Below, piece by piece: positions 1-8,010 of a DNA stretch of 13,327 nt. Source of the DNA: an uncultured Eubacteriales bacterium (GTDB lineage: Bacteria > Bacillota > Clostridia > Oscillospirales > Acutalibacteraceae); NCBI GenBank assembly GCA_900317215.1, contig ONFW01000032.1:1-13327 (forward strand), given 5' to 3'. Each line of letters opens with the position of its first letter. Positions within the stretch are counted from its first letter, which is position 1. Under the pieces are notes generated by a model, which searched no databases, had not been told where the DNA came from, and worked only from the letters and a program-made list of their open reading frames with translations. A program made the position numbers and the translations under genes.

Positions 1-1549
1 CAATAATACCGAACAGCTTTCTACAGCAGAAAAGACATCAGACAGCGCAGCTGATAATTCACAGTTTTCCGAAGAGCCTGTTGAGATAAGCGCAGTTGAT
101 ACGACAAATATCCTTTTTGGACAGAATGTCACTGTTGAAGGCATCAACCTTGCAGGAAAAAGTCTGTCTCAGGCTCATGAGGCAATGCAGGACAGGCTGC
201 TCGACCTGAGAGACCCGATCTCTATCACAATTGTGTGCGACGGCAAAACACTCACTCTCACACAGAATGATTTTAATTTCGATTCCGATATTGCAAACGT
301 GCTGCTGCAGGCATATCACTACAGCAGAGGCGAGCTTGCTCAGCCCACTGTAGAAAACACCTTCGATAATGGCGTTACGGATTTCAAGATAAGGACAAAC
401 ATAAACACCGAATCCGTAGATGCTGCGATCAAAAAGGCAGCGGATTTCTATGACGTGCAGCCTGTTGATGCTCATGTAACCAAATTCGACCCCACAGCCT
501 CTCAGAAATTTGAATATGCAGACGGCTCAGACGGCTTCCTTCTCGATCATGACGAGCTTAGCTCTAAGATCAAGGGCATACTCGATCAAGGCGAAAAAAC
601 CGGCAGCTTCTCCATAGAAACTCATCAGACGCCTTTCAAGATCTCGCTTGAGGAAATAAAGGCAAAAACCAAGCTCATCGCTTCTCACCGCACTACAGCC
701 GCAAATGTTGAGGCATCAAACTCCAATATGAAGCTTGCTATCAGAGCAATTAACGGCACCGTAGTACAGCCGGGCGAAATATTCTCCTTCAATGATATCA
801 CGGGAGACACCACAAACGGCAATATGCATTACTATCCCAACGGCACAGAGGGCGCATACGTTCCCTCAACTGCATATTCACGCGGAAAGATCGTACAGGA
901 ATATGGCGGAGGAATCTGTCAGGCATCTACCACCGTATATCTCTGCGCTCTCAAGGCAAATATGGAGGCAGTGGAAAGACACGCACATCTTTATGCATCC
1001 TCCTATGCCCCCTACGGTCTTGACGCTACCGTTGACTACGGCAACCTTGACATGAGGTTCAAGAATAATTTTGATCTTCCCGTTTATATATGCACATATG
1101 TCTATGATTATACAGGCGACGGCAATGAAGAAATAATGGTCGAATTCTACGGACCTATATCAGAGGACTATGACGAGATAGTACCCGCAGGCTGGGTGAC
1201 CTATGCCGATTCAAAGGGCTTTGCCGCAAAGGGTGCAAAGGTATACTTCAAAAACGGCACGGAGGTTGACAGAGTTATTCTTCCCTCCGGCTCATACGAT
1301 TATCACTATGAATCCTACTATTCCGTTATCAACTATATGCCCTCCGACACCTCCTTCGGTCCTGACACTTATGCCACCTACGAAACCCCCACCGTGTATT
1401 CTCCCGGCGGCTGCGGAGAAAGCTCTCCGATAGCCTATGGTACAGCGTCTCAGGTTCTCAGCAAGGCAAGAAGCTCCCGCACTGCAGAAACCTCAAAGCC
1501 TGCCGAAGCCTCAAAGCCCACAGGCTCGGTCGTTACGACCACCAGATAA
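1..1549 (+). CDS. VanW/YoaR-family envelope protein, first tandem copy (5' end missing)
   Basis: The reading frame is open from base 2 and ends at TAA 1547-1549, giving 515 residues in the window. The true start, probably with a membrane anchor, lies upstream. In order it shows a Ser/Glu-rich linker, a segment resembling the putative peptidoglycan-binding domain seen before VanW domains (about 110-660), and the VanW domain (about 660-1160). The VanW hallmarks are GETFSF-like GEIFSFND, QEYGGGICQASTT near 896-937 and a following ERHAH. It aligns along its whole length with the next gene, so the two are a tandem duplication. Its tail is short, with only degenerate SKPAEASKP units, unlike the long repeat of its partner. 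VanW takes its name from the vanB cluster, but its biochemical role is not established. An extracellular cell-wall role is inferred from the family and from the anchored paralogue. The family call is strong; the function is unknown. Confidence 0.88.
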   Translation, partial: NNTEQLSTAEKTSDSAADNSQFSEEPVEISAVDTTNILFGQNVTVEGINLAGKSLSQAHEAMQDRLLDLRDPISITIVCDGKTLTLTQNDFNFDSDIANVLLQAYHYSRGELAQPTVENTFDNGVTDFKIRTNINTESVDAAIKKAADFYDVQPVDAHVTKFDPTASQKFEYADGSDGFLLDHDELSSKIKGILDQGEKTGSFSIETHQTPFKISLEEIKAKTKLIASHRTTAANVEASNSNMKLAIRAINGTVVQPGEIFSFNDITGDTTNGNMHYYPNGTEGAYVPSTAYSRGKIVQEYGGGICQASTTVYLCALKANMEAVERHAHLYASSYAPYGLDATVDYGNLDMRFKNNFDLPVYICTYVYDYTGDGNEEIMVEFYGPISEDYDEIVPAGWVTYADSKGFAAKGAKVYFKNGTEVDRVILPSGSYDYHYESYYSVINYMPSDTSFGPDTYATYETPTVYSPGGCGESSPIAYGTASQVLSKARSSRTAETSKPAEASKPTGSVVTTTR

Positions 1550-1568
1550 ATTTCAGCTTGACCGACAA

Positions 1569-1602
1569 ATGAGCCGCAGGAGTTCTTGCTCCCGTGGCTC
1601 AT
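1569..1602 (+). other. Intergenic hairpin between the two VanW genes
   Basis: The arm ATGAGCCGCAGGAG (1569-1582) pairs with CTCCCGTGGCTCAT (1589-1602) around the six-base loop TTCTTG. The stem is 14 positions long with one G-T wobble and one A-C mismatch. No T-run follows, so it is not a classical intrinsic terminator. It could be a processing or stabilising element in a bicistronic mRNA, or a weak attenuator. Confidence 0.5.
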
Positions 1603-1637
1603 ATAGATAAAGAACCGATCAACACGGAGGTCTGAAT

Positions 1638-3812
1638 ATGAGTGTAAACGAAAAAAATACTGAAAAGCAGAAGGACAGCCCCGAATCTGATGAAATAGCT
1701 GCCAATGAAGCAGACAGCGCGAGCGCAGCGGACAAAAAAGAAGAAGTAACCATTGTGTCTCCTGATAACACCACCTCAGAGAACGATAACAAAGCCACGG
1801 AAAAGAAAGAAGCAAAGAAAAAGGGCTTTCCTGTTATCCCTGTAATATCTGCCGCAGCTGCGGCTGTCTTATGTGCAGGTGCTGTTATCGCCGTTGTCCT
1901 CCTGAACAACAGCAGCAATTCCGTTCAGACAGCAGCCGAGAGCTCTGTCAAAGAAGCCTCCTCTCCTGCAGTTGTTCCCGGCGATGCCTCATCAAACGTT
2001 CTTGCTCCCTCAGAGTCCTCTATGGACAAGCCCTCTGAGGTATCAAAGGCACAGTCCTCTGAAGAAAAGTCCTCCGCAGCATCAGAGGAGGAAAGCTCCG
2101 ATACTGTGGACATCTGCTTCGGAAAGGGTGTACGGGTAGCAGGTATCGACGTCTCGGGCATGACGCTTACCGAGGCATATTCTTCACTTCAGGAGCCTGT
2201 TTCTAAGCTCAGAGCCCCCATATCCGTAACAGTAGAATGTGACGGCAGAAACTATTCCGTGAACCAGAACGATTTTGTTTTTGACGATGACCTGTCGGCA
2301 GTTCTGCTTGAGGCTTATCACTACAGCAGAGGCGAAATAAGCAATACAAGCTTTGAAAAGACCGAGGGCAGCGGATATACCGATTTCAAGGTGACCTGCA
2401 CACTGAATGATGATTCTATCAGGGACGCTGTTCTCAAGCTGGAAAAGGAGGTAAATGATCCTCCCGTTGACGCTCATGTAGTTAGCTTTGACCCGGAATC
2501 AAAGGAGAAATTCACCTATGAAGACGGTCATGACGGTATGACCGTGAATCATCAGGAAATGGAAGAGAAGGTACGCTCCATTGTCAGGAGCAACAGCAAA
2601 ACAGGCAGCTTTGCGATCAAGAAAAACAAGACAAAATTCAAGGTCACACTTGCCGACATAAAGGCTAACACAAAGCTTATAGCATCACATCACACAACAG
2701 CCGCAAACGTGTACAATTCCAACTATAATATGGGTCTTGCTCTCAGAGCGGCAAGCGGCACCATTCTTAAACCCGGCGAGACCTTTTCGTTCAACGAGAT
2801 GACCGGTGACACGACAAACGGCAATACACACTATTATCCTAACGGAACAGTCGGAGCCTATACTCCGTCTACTGCCATTGTCGGCGGACAGTACCAGCAG
2901 GAATACGGCGGCGGCATCTGTCAGGCTTCCACTACCTTGTATATTGCCGCATTGAAGGCAGGCATGACCGCTGTTGAAAGACACCCCCATGCCTATCCCT
3001 CCTCCTATGCCGACAGGGGACTTGACGCCACTATCAACTATGGCACTCTTGATATGAAATTCAGGAACGACCTTAAAATGCCGATCTATATTGCGACCTA
3101 TTATTATGACTGTGATTATGACGGAATGAACGAGCTAACAGTTGAGATATACGGACCGATCTCTACCGAGTATGACGAGATAGTCCCTGTCGGTTGGGTT
3201 GACTATGCCGGCTCCTACAGCTATTCCGCAAGCGGAGCACAGGTATATTTCAAGAACGGCAAGGAGATAAAAAGGGTATATCTCCCCTCAGGCTCCTACG
3301 ATTATAAATACGATACATATTATTCTGCGCTCAATATGATACCCGCTGATCCTGATTTCGGCCCCTATGTATCTCCCACAGGACAGACACCGAGGATCTA
3401 TTCGCCTGTAGGCGTTGGTGAATGCAGCCCCATTCCATACGGAACTGCAGAGGAATATCTCAAAAAGATCAAGGAAGACGAAAAGAAAAAGCCTGAGGTC
3501 TCTAAGCCCGAGGAATCAAAGCCCGAGCAGTCCAAGCCCGAGGAATCAAAGCCTGAGCAGTCCAAGCCTGAGGAATCAAAGCCTGAGCAGTCCAAGCCTG
3601 AGGAATCAAAGCCCGAGCAATCTAAGCCCGAGGAATCAAAGCCCGAGCAGTCCAAGCCCGAGGAATCAAAGCCCGAGCAGTCCAAGCCCGAGGAATCGAA
3701 GCCTGAGGAATCGAAGCCCGATAGCTCTGCTGAAGAGGATTCCACTGCACCTGAAAGCAATGCGTCTGCACCCGTATCCGGAACTGACGAAACCGAATCA
3801 ACACAGGCATAG
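1638..3812 (+). CDS. VanW/YoaR-family membrane-anchored protein with pentapeptide-repeat tail
   Basis: The 724-residue protein starts at ATG 1638 behind CGGAGG (1625-1630). Residues 1-62 are hydrophilic and end in a Lys-rich patch. Residues 64-89 form one hydrophobic helix, so by the positive-inside rule the rest should be outside the cell. A Ser/Glu linker (91-157) leads to a putative peptidoglycan-binding segment (about 160-330) and the VanW domain (about 345-510), with GETFSFNEMTGDTT, QEYGGGICQASTTLY and VERHPHAY. A conserved region to about 610 is shared with the upstream copy. Residues 619-693 are fifteen PE[E/Q]SK-type units, followed by an acidic Ser/Thr tail. There is no LPXTG motif, so anchoring is by the N-terminal helix. 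An intrinsic terminator follows directly. An envelope role is inferred; the catalytic function is unknown. No van resistance genes are nearby. Confidence 0.9.
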   Translation: MSVNEKNTEKQKDSPESDEIAANEADSASAADKKEEVTIVSPDNTTSENDNKATEKKEAKKKGFPVIPVISAAAAAVLCAGAVIAVVLLNNSSNSVQTAAESSVKEASSPAVVPGDASSNVLAPSESSMDKPSEVSKAQSSEEKSSAASEEESSDTVDICFGKGVRVAGIDVSGMTLTEAYSSLQEPVSKLRAPISVTVECDGRNYSVNQNDFVFDDDLSAVLLEAYHYSRGEISNTSFEKTEGSGYTDFKVTCTLNDDSIRDAVLKLEKEVNDPPVDAHVVSFDPESKEKFTYEDGHDGMTVNHQEMEEKVRSIVRSNSKTGSFAIKKNKTKFKVTLADIKANTKLIASHHTTAANVYNSNYNMGLALRAASGTILKPGETFSFNEMTGDTTNGNTHYYPNGTVGAYTPSTAIVGGQYQQEYGGGICQASTTLYIAALKAGMTAVERHPHAYPSSYADRGLDATINYGTLDMKFRNDLKMPIYIATYYYDCDYDGMNELTVEIYGPISTEYDEIVPVGWVDYAGSYSYSASGAQVYFKNGKEIKRVYLPSGSYDYKYDTYYSALNMIPADPDFGPYVSPTGQTPRIYSPVGVGECSPIPYGTAEEYLKKIKEDEKKKPEVSKPEESKPEQSKPEESKPEQSKPEESKPEQSKPEESKPEQSKPEESKPEQSKPEESKPEQSKPEESKPEESKPDSSAEEDSTAPESNASAPVSGTDETESTQA
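3492..3716 (+). repeat. In-frame tandem repeat, 15 pentapeptide (15-bp) units in 30-bp pairs
   Basis: Fifteen consecutive 15-base units encode PEVSK once and then PEESK and PEQSK in near-perfect alternation (six PEESK-PEQSK pairs, ending PEESK-PEESK). The higher-order DNA period is 30 bases. Units differ mostly at silent third positions (CCC/CCT, TCC/TCT, TCA/TCG), so the DNA is less uniform than the peptide. Because the period is a multiple of three, other frames also stay open here and produce false reading frames on both strands. The array is likely prone to length change by slippage or recombination and would be an extended, charged wall-spanning stalk. Confidence 0.95.
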
Positions 3813-3823
3813 TTTAAGAAATA

Positions 3824-3860
3824 GCTGCCGTAAGGTCAATTTACGGCAGCCCTTGTTTTA
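3824..3860 (+). terminator. Rho-independent terminator after the VanW pair
   Basis: GCTGCCGTAA (3824-3833) pairs perfectly with TTACGGCAGC (3841-3850) around a 7-base loop, followed by CCTTGTTTTA. It sits 11 bases after the VanW stop. It separates the VanW transcript from the acetyltransferase gene downstream. Confidence 0.85.
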
Positions 3861-3897
3861 TAATCCCGTATCATTAATGCTAAAAGGAGGATTACGA

Positions 3898-4473
3898 ATG
3901 ACCGAAAAGGAAAAAATGTTGAACGAAATGCTCTATGATTTTCACGACCCCGAACTGAAGGCGGATGCAATGCGCTCAAGAAAGCTGACAAGGCTTTTTA
4001 ACAGCACAACCGAGGAGCAGAAGGACTACCGCATAACACTGCTTAAGGAGCTTTTTGGCAAAACAGGCAAGTATATCTACATAGAGCCGCCATTTCGCTG
4101 TGATTACGGCAGCAACACCTTCATCGGAGAGGGCTTTTATGCGAATTTTGACTGCATCATACTTGATGTTGCCAGAGTCACCATAGGAGATAACTGCCTT
4201 TTCGGGCCAAGGGTATGCATTTATACTCCCTGCCACCCGATAGATCCTGTTGAACGCAATTCAGGTCTTGAATACGGAAAGGCTGTAACTATCGGAGATA
4301 ATGTCTGGATAGGCGGCTCTGCGGTGATAAATCCCGGAGTAACTATAGGCAGCAACGTCGTTATCGGATCCGGCTCCGTGGTTACGCATGATATTCCGGA
4401 CAATGTTGTAGCCGCAGGCAATCCATGCCGTGTGATAAGACCCATTACCGATGCCGACAAGATCATAAAATAA
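3898..4473 (+). CDS. Sugar O-acetyltransferase of the maltose/galactoside acetyltransferase family
   Basis: This 191-residue protein is a typical length for the Maa/LacA/NodL family. These cytoplasmic trimeric enzymes move acetyl from acetyl-CoA to a sugar hydroxyl. The start is ATG 3898, with AGGAGG at 3885-3890, seven bases upstream. The frame stays open back to 3415 only because of the neighbouring repeat. Residues 1-55 form the helical Maa N-terminal domain (EKMLNEMLYDFHDPEL). From about 60 the left-handed beta-helix hexapeptide repeats run (IGEGFYANFD, TIGDNCLFGP, TIGDNVWIGGSAVINPGVTIG). His113 in YTPCHPID matches the catalytic histidine of LacA-type enzymes, and Asn83/Asp85 match the conserved NxD region. 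The real acceptor sugar cannot be told from sequence. A TATAAT at 3859-3864 has no convincing -35, so its promoter is unclear. Confidence 0.93.
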   Translation: MTEKEKMLNEMLYDFHDPELKADAMRSRKLTRLFNSTTEEQKDYRITLLKELFGKTGKYIYIEPPFRCDYGSNTFIGEGFYANFDCIILDVARVTIGDNCLFGPRVCIYTPCHPIDPVERNSGLEYGKAVTIGDNVWIGGSAVINPGVTIGSNVVIGSGSVVTHDIPDNVVAAGNPCRVIRPITDADKIIK

Positions 4474-4494
4474 CACCATTCGGAGCTATATAAA

Positions 4495-4540
4495 AAACAG
4501 GCACATGATCCCTCAATGGATTTATGTGCCTGTTTATTGT
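4495..4540 (+). terminator. Long hairpin, probably a bidirectional terminator between convergent genes
   Basis: AAACAGGCACAT (4495-4506) pairs perfectly with ATGTGCCTGTTT (4524-4535). An inner ATCC/GGAT pairing extends the stem towards the loop. The plus side is followed by a T-rich run (ATTGTTATTAT), and the minus side by T's complementary to the A-run at 4492-4497. It lies between the plus-strand acetyltransferase and the minus-strand lysine operon, so it can serve both. Confidence 0.85.
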
Positions 4541-4635
4541 TATTATCCGACTACGCCGGAAACAGCCGTTATGAGCCGGCAGAACGTCTTACCGTCACCG
4601 CCGCCCCTGCTGTAAGGTAATCTGATGATATGAGC

Positions 4636-5088
4636 TTATTTCTCAAAGCCGTTTTTCACTGCAGCAAAGGTCGCATCACAGTCGGATTTCGGCACGAGAA
4701 GAGCTATCTGAGTCTCACTTGTTGTAATAAGGCGAATGTCAGCGCCTGCCTGAGCTGCCATTTTGAATACCCTTGCGGCAACTCCGGGACAATTCTCCAT
4801 TGCGGGATCGCTGACGGATATCTTACAGTTTCCGCTGCTTACGATAGGCTTGATGCTGCCCTCGTTCAGCTTTGAGGTATAGCCAAGTATCTTTACAAGC
4901 TCATCATCGCTTACGGTAAAGGAAAGACTCGTCATGGAGCTCTGCGGCGGTGTAAGCGAGATCATATCAACGTCGATATCCATTGAAGCTATCCTCTCGA
5001 ACACCTCGGTAACAAAGTCCATGCTTGCAGGAATGTTTTGCAGAATGATCAGAGTTACATCATCGCATACGGTAATTGCAGGATTCAT
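4636..5088 (-). CDS. Free-standing tandem-ACT protein resembling the aspartokinase regulatory region
   Basis: The 150-residue protein is the last gene of the lysine operon, 28 bases after dapB, with AGGTGA (complement of 5095-5100) before its ATG. Residues about 8-70 and 83-148 form two ACT domains. The sequence closely follows the C-terminal half of aspartokinase: an IxVDMIS-like segment (IDVDMISLTPPQSS), then SFTVSDDELVKIL, then NCPGVAARVFKMAAQAGADIRLITTSETQIALLV. The last part matches the aspartokinase pattern HPGVAAxxFxALAxxGINIxMISTSEIxIS. There is no kinase domain. ACT domains bind amino acids. Bacillus subtilis aspartokinase II has a separate beta subunit of about this size, made by an internal start. 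A lysine- or threonine-sensing partner of a catalytic subunit encoded elsewhere is therefore a reasonable inference, not proven. A general amino-acid-binding regulator is the alternative. Confidence 0.85.
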   Translation of the reverse strand: MNPAITVCDDVTLIILQNIPASMDFVTEVFERIASMDIDVDMISLTPPQSSMTSLSFTVSDDELVKILGYTSKLNEGSIKPIVSSGNCKISVSDPAMENCPGVAARVFKMAAQAGADIRLITTSETQIALLVPKSDCDATFAAVKNGFEK

Positions 5089-5116
5089 GATTATTCACCT
5101 CATTTTAATTATTCTT

Positions 5117-5875
5117 TCAATCTGTCTCTCTTAAGAGATCGGACATATCATACATGCCCGGCTTTTTACCCTTCAGGAAAACGGCCGCATTGAGCGCACC
5201 CACTGCAAAAACGGTTTTTGATCTTGCGCTGTGGCTTATAGTGAGGATCTCGTCCTGTCCGGCAAAAATGACCTCGTGTTCTCCCACGATGCTTCCGCCC
5301 CTGATCGAATGTATGCCTATCTCCTTTTTCTCACGTTTTTTTCTGTATGAGTGGCGGTCATAGACATACTCAGTCTCGTCTCTCACCTGTGAGATCGCAT
5401 CGGCTATCATAAGCGCCGTTCCGCTGGGAGCGTCAAGCTTCTGATTATGATGCTGTTCAACTATTTCGACATCAAAGCTGTCACCGAAAACCGCAGCCGC
5501 CTTTTTGGCAAGCTCTGTTATCAGGTTGATACCAAGAGACATATTTCCCGAATAGAATACAGGAATGTTCTCTGAGGCTTTTTTGATCTTATTCCTCTGC
5601 TCCTCACTGAAACCTGTTGTACAGATGACCGCAGGCAGCTTTTTTGCCTGCGCATATTCAAGAAGCTCATCAAGCAGCGCGGGATTTGAAAAATCCACAA
5701 TAGCATCTGCGTCACATTCAAGCTCAGAGAGCTTTTGGGCGTAAATGAAGTCAGCATTTTTTGGCGCCGCTATATCTACACCCGCCGCAATTGTGATATC
5801 ATCTCTCAAAGCAGCCGCATTTATAATGCTTGCCCCCATTTTCCCCGAGCAGCCGGTAATTATGATCTTTGTCAT
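5117..5875 (-). CDS. dapB: 4-hydroxy-tetrahydrodipicolinate reductase
   Basis: This 252-residue cytoplasmic enzyme reduces 4-hydroxy-tetrahydrodipicolinate to tetrahydrodipicolinate with NAD(P)H, the step after DapA. The N-terminal Rossmann glycine motif is GCSGKMG (residues 8-14). The family signature reads EQHHNQKLDAPSGTA, with His142/His143 and Lys146 as the catalytic residues. SGNMSLGINL and GGSIVGEHEVIF are also typical. There are two ATGs nine bases apart. AAAGGA (complement of 5885-5890) touches the upstream ATG (5882-5884) but is nine bases from the second (5873-5875). The second also gives the usual MxKIxITGxxGxMG start, so I chose it. It lies between dapA and the ACT gene in one operon. 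Confidence 0.96.
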   Translation of the reverse strand: MTKIIITGCSGKMGASIINAAALRDDITIAAGVDIAAPKNADFIYAQKLSELECDADAIVDFSNPALLDELLEYAQAKKLPAVICTTGFSEEQRNKIKKASENIPVFYSGNMSLGINLITELAKKAAAVFGDSFDVEIVEQHHNQKLDAPSGTALMIADAISQVRDETEYVYDRHSYRKKREKKEIGIHSIRGGSIVGEHEVIFAGQDEILTISHSARSKTVFAVGALNAAVFLKGKKPGMYDMSDLLRETD

Positions 5876-5905
5876 TTTTATCATTCCTTTATATCAAGGA
5901 TAACG

Positions 5906-6796
5906 TCATCTGATTATCCCGTACTTTTTGAGGCACTCTACAAGGGCATTATAGCCGCTCTCGCTCATCGGTGCAAGAGGCATTCTGCAGGGCCCGCAGT
6001 TGAAGCCGAGAAGGTTCATAGCCGCCTTTACAGGTATCGGGTTAACATCTGAAAAGAGCATATCTATAAGCTCGATATAATACTTCTGCATTTCAAAGCT
6101 TCTTTTGAAGCTGCCCTCAAGCGCAAGCTGCATCATTACATGAGTTTCCTTAGGGCAGACATTTGCCAATACAGAAATAACCCCCAGACCGCCCATTGCG
6201 GTTATTGCAAAAGCCTGACTGTCCTCGCCGCTGTACACGTCAAGCTGATCGCCGCAGAGAGCCATTGTCCTGACAAGCGCCGAAAGATCTCCGTTAGCCT
6301 CCTTTGTAGCCTTGATATTCGGGTGCTTGCAAAGCTCAGCATAGGTTTCGGGCTTGATATTGCAGCCCGTCCTTGACGGTACGTTATAGAGTATCATCGG
6401 AATGCTTATCCTGTCTGCAATATAGTTATAGTGGCGGATAAGTCCGCTCTGCGAGGTCTTGTTGTAATAGGGAGTTACAGAGAGGATCGCATCTGCGCCT
6501 GCCTGCTCTGCTTCCCTTGAAAGCTCAGCGGCAAAATGTGTTTCATTGCTGCCCGTGCCTGCAATAACAGGCACGCGCTTATTGACCTTTTTGACCGTAT
6601 ATCTGATAACCTCGCAATGCTCCTCAACGCTGAGAGTAGCGCTCTCACCTGTTGTTCCTGTTGCAACTATGGCATCCGTTCCGTTATTTATCTGAAAATC
6701 GATAAGCCTTCCGTATTCTTCATAATTCACGCTGCCGTCCTTGTTCATGGGTGTTACGATAGCAACGGCGGAGCCTGTGAAAATATGATCTGCCAT
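5906..6796 (-). CDS. dapA: 4-hydroxy-tetrahydrodipicolinate synthase
   Basis: This 296-residue TIM-barrel aldolase condenses pyruvate with aspartate-semialdehyde, the first committed step to lysine and diaminopimelate. The visible signatures are the GTTGES loop (Thr48/Thr49), Tyr137 in LYNVPSRTG and the Schiff-base Lys165 in KATKEANGD. The length is normal for the family (about 290-300). The start is well supported: AAGGAGGT (complement of 6803-6810) is six bases before the ATG. It lies 54 bases after asd and about 30 before dapB and is co-transcribed with both. Related N-acetylneuraminate lyases share the fold, but the motif set and neighbours fix the assignment. Confidence 0.97.
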   Translation of the reverse strand: MADHIFTGSAVAIVTPMNKDGSVNYEEYGRLIDFQINNGTDAIVATGTTGESATLSVEEHCEVIRYTVKKVNKRVPVIAGTGSNETHFAAELSREAEQAGADAILSVTPYYNKTSQSGLIRHYNYIADRISIPMILYNVPSRTGCNIKPETYAELCKHPNIKATKEANGDLSALVRTMALCGDQLDVYSGEDSQAFAITAMGGLGVISVLANVCPKETHVMMQLALEGSFKRSFEMQKYYIELIDMLFSDVNPIPVKAAMNLLGFNCGPCRMPLAPMSESGYNALVECLKKYGIIR

Positions 6797-6850
6797 GCGA
6801 TTACCTCCTTGTTATACTATTGTATTCCTTAATCTCATTCATGCTACAGC

Positions 6851-7927
6851 TCAGATATAGTTCTCTGCACAGAGAAGCTCTGCAAGAAGAACTGCACCGC
6901 CTGCCGCACCCCTGAGGGTATTATGAGACATGCATACGAACTTTATTGTATACTGTGTATCCTCTCTGAGTCTGCCTATAGATACAGCCATTCCGTTCTC
7001 AAGATTGCGCTCAGACTTGATCTGCGGTCTGTCCGGCTCTGTGAAATAGTGCAGGAACTGCTTTGGCGCACTGGGAAGATCAAGCTGCTGGGGCTTGCCC
7101 TTATAGCTTTCCCAATCCTTGATGATCTCCTCCATTGAGGGCTTGTTCTCAAGCTCCACAAATACTGCCGCCGTATGTCCGTCAGAAACAGGAACACGAA
7201 TGCACTGTGCTGTGATAGAGGGCGTGCTCGCCTTTACTATCTCGCCGTTCTCTATTGTACCCCAGATCTTGAGCGGCTCCTGCTCGCTCTTTTCTTCCTC
7301 TCCTCCGATATAGGGGATCACGTTGTCTATCATCTCGGGCCATCTCTCGAAGGTCTTGCCTGCTCCGGAAATAGCCTGATATGTGCATGCAAGCACCTTC
7401 TTCACACCATACTTCATGAGGGGGTGAACAGCAGGAACATAGCTCTGAAGAGAGCAGTTTGATTTTACTGCAATGAAGCCCCTCTTTGTGCCGAGACGCT
7501 TTTTCTGTGACTCGATTATCTCAAGGTGGTTATCGTTGATCTCCGGTATCACCATGGGAACATCGGGAGTAAAACGATGAGCGCTGTTGTTTGATACAAC
7601 AGGGCATTCCGCCTTTGCATAAGCCTCCTCGAGCGCACGGATATCCTCCTTCTTCATATCTACTGCGCAGAATACGAAATCCACCTGTGCCGCTACAGCC
7701 TCAACGTCGGCTGCATTCATAATTACCATATTCTCCATAGATGCGGGCATGGGGGTTTTCATAGCCCAGCGGTTTCCCGCTGCTTCTTTATATGTTTTTC
7801 CTGCAGAACGTCCGCTCGCCGCAAGCACCTTTACATTAAACCAAGGGTGATTTTCGAGCAATGTAGCAAAACGCTGACCTACCATACCTGTTGCGCCGAT
7901 AATACCGACATTATACTTTTTTTCCAT
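6851..7927 (-). CDS. asd: Aspartate-semialdehyde dehydrogenase, archaeal/fungal-type
   Basis: This 358-residue enzyme converts aspartyl phosphate to aspartate-semialdehyde with NADPH and supplies DapA. The N-terminal nucleotide-binding motif is GIIGATGMVGQRF (residues 8-20). The catalytic cysteine is Cys158 in KSNCSLQ, and the active-site histidine is probably His251 in SDGHTAAV. QAISGAGK is a further family signature. Its length and the SNCSLQ and SDGHTA forms match the archaeal/fungal branch rather than the E. coli-type enzyme. This branch is also found in some Firmicutes and Bacteroidetes. The start ATG lies nine bases after AAGGAG (complement of 7937-7942). It is the first gene of the riboswitch-controlled operon. 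Asd also feeds threonine and methionine, so lysine control here would affect those pathways unless a second copy exists. Confidence 0.96.
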   Translation of the reverse strand: MEKKYNVGIIGATGMVGQRFATLLENHPWFNVKVLAASGRSAGKTYKEAAGNRWAMKTPMPASMENMVIMNAADVEAVAAQVDFVFCAVDMKKEDIRALEEAYAKAECPVVSNNSAHRFTPDVPMVIPEINDNHLEIIESQKKRLGTKRGFIAVKSNCSLQSYVPAVHPLMKYGVKKVLACTYQAISGAGKTFERWPEMIDNVIPYIGGEEEKSEQEPLKIWGTIENGEIVKASTPSITAQCIRVPVSDGHTAAVFVELENKPSMEEIIKDWESYKGKPQQLDLPSAPKQFLHYFTEPDRPQIKSERNLENGMAVSIGRLREDTQYTIKFVCMSHNTLRGAAGGAVLLAELLCAENYI

Positions 7928-8010
7928 TTTCCCGATCTCCTTATCCTGTTCATCTCAGATTGTTACTAAAAATCCCGAAGGCTGAGCTTTTTTGTGCATA
8001 CCGCCTCAAT

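Noticed and set aside
3492..3716. Possible CRISPR array from the 30-bp periodicity
   Set aside because: There are no unique spacers. The repeats are contiguous and encode a peptide within an intact gene, and there are no cas genes.
3398..3760. Minus-strand open frame rich in GFDSSGLDCS repeats
   Set aside because: It is the antisense shadow of the pentapeptide repeat, with no ribosome site or family.
1..3812. Vancomycin resistance cluster because of VanW similarity
   Set aside because: No vanR/S/H/ligase/X genes are present. VanW-domain proteins are widespread in Firmicutes without resistance.
3415..3897. Upstream extension of the acetyltransferase frame through the VanW repeat (start at 3415)
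   Set aside because: The frame is open only because the 15-base repeat period keeps all frames open. The family start and a strong ribosome site are at 3898, and the extension is Ser/Pro/Arg-rich nonsense inside another gene and across a terminator.
4555..4618. Weak inverted repeats (GCCGG/CCGGC and CTTAC/GTAAG) after the ACT gene
   Set aside because: The stems are only five bases with large loops and no T-run. The strong hairpin at 4495-4535 already explains termination.
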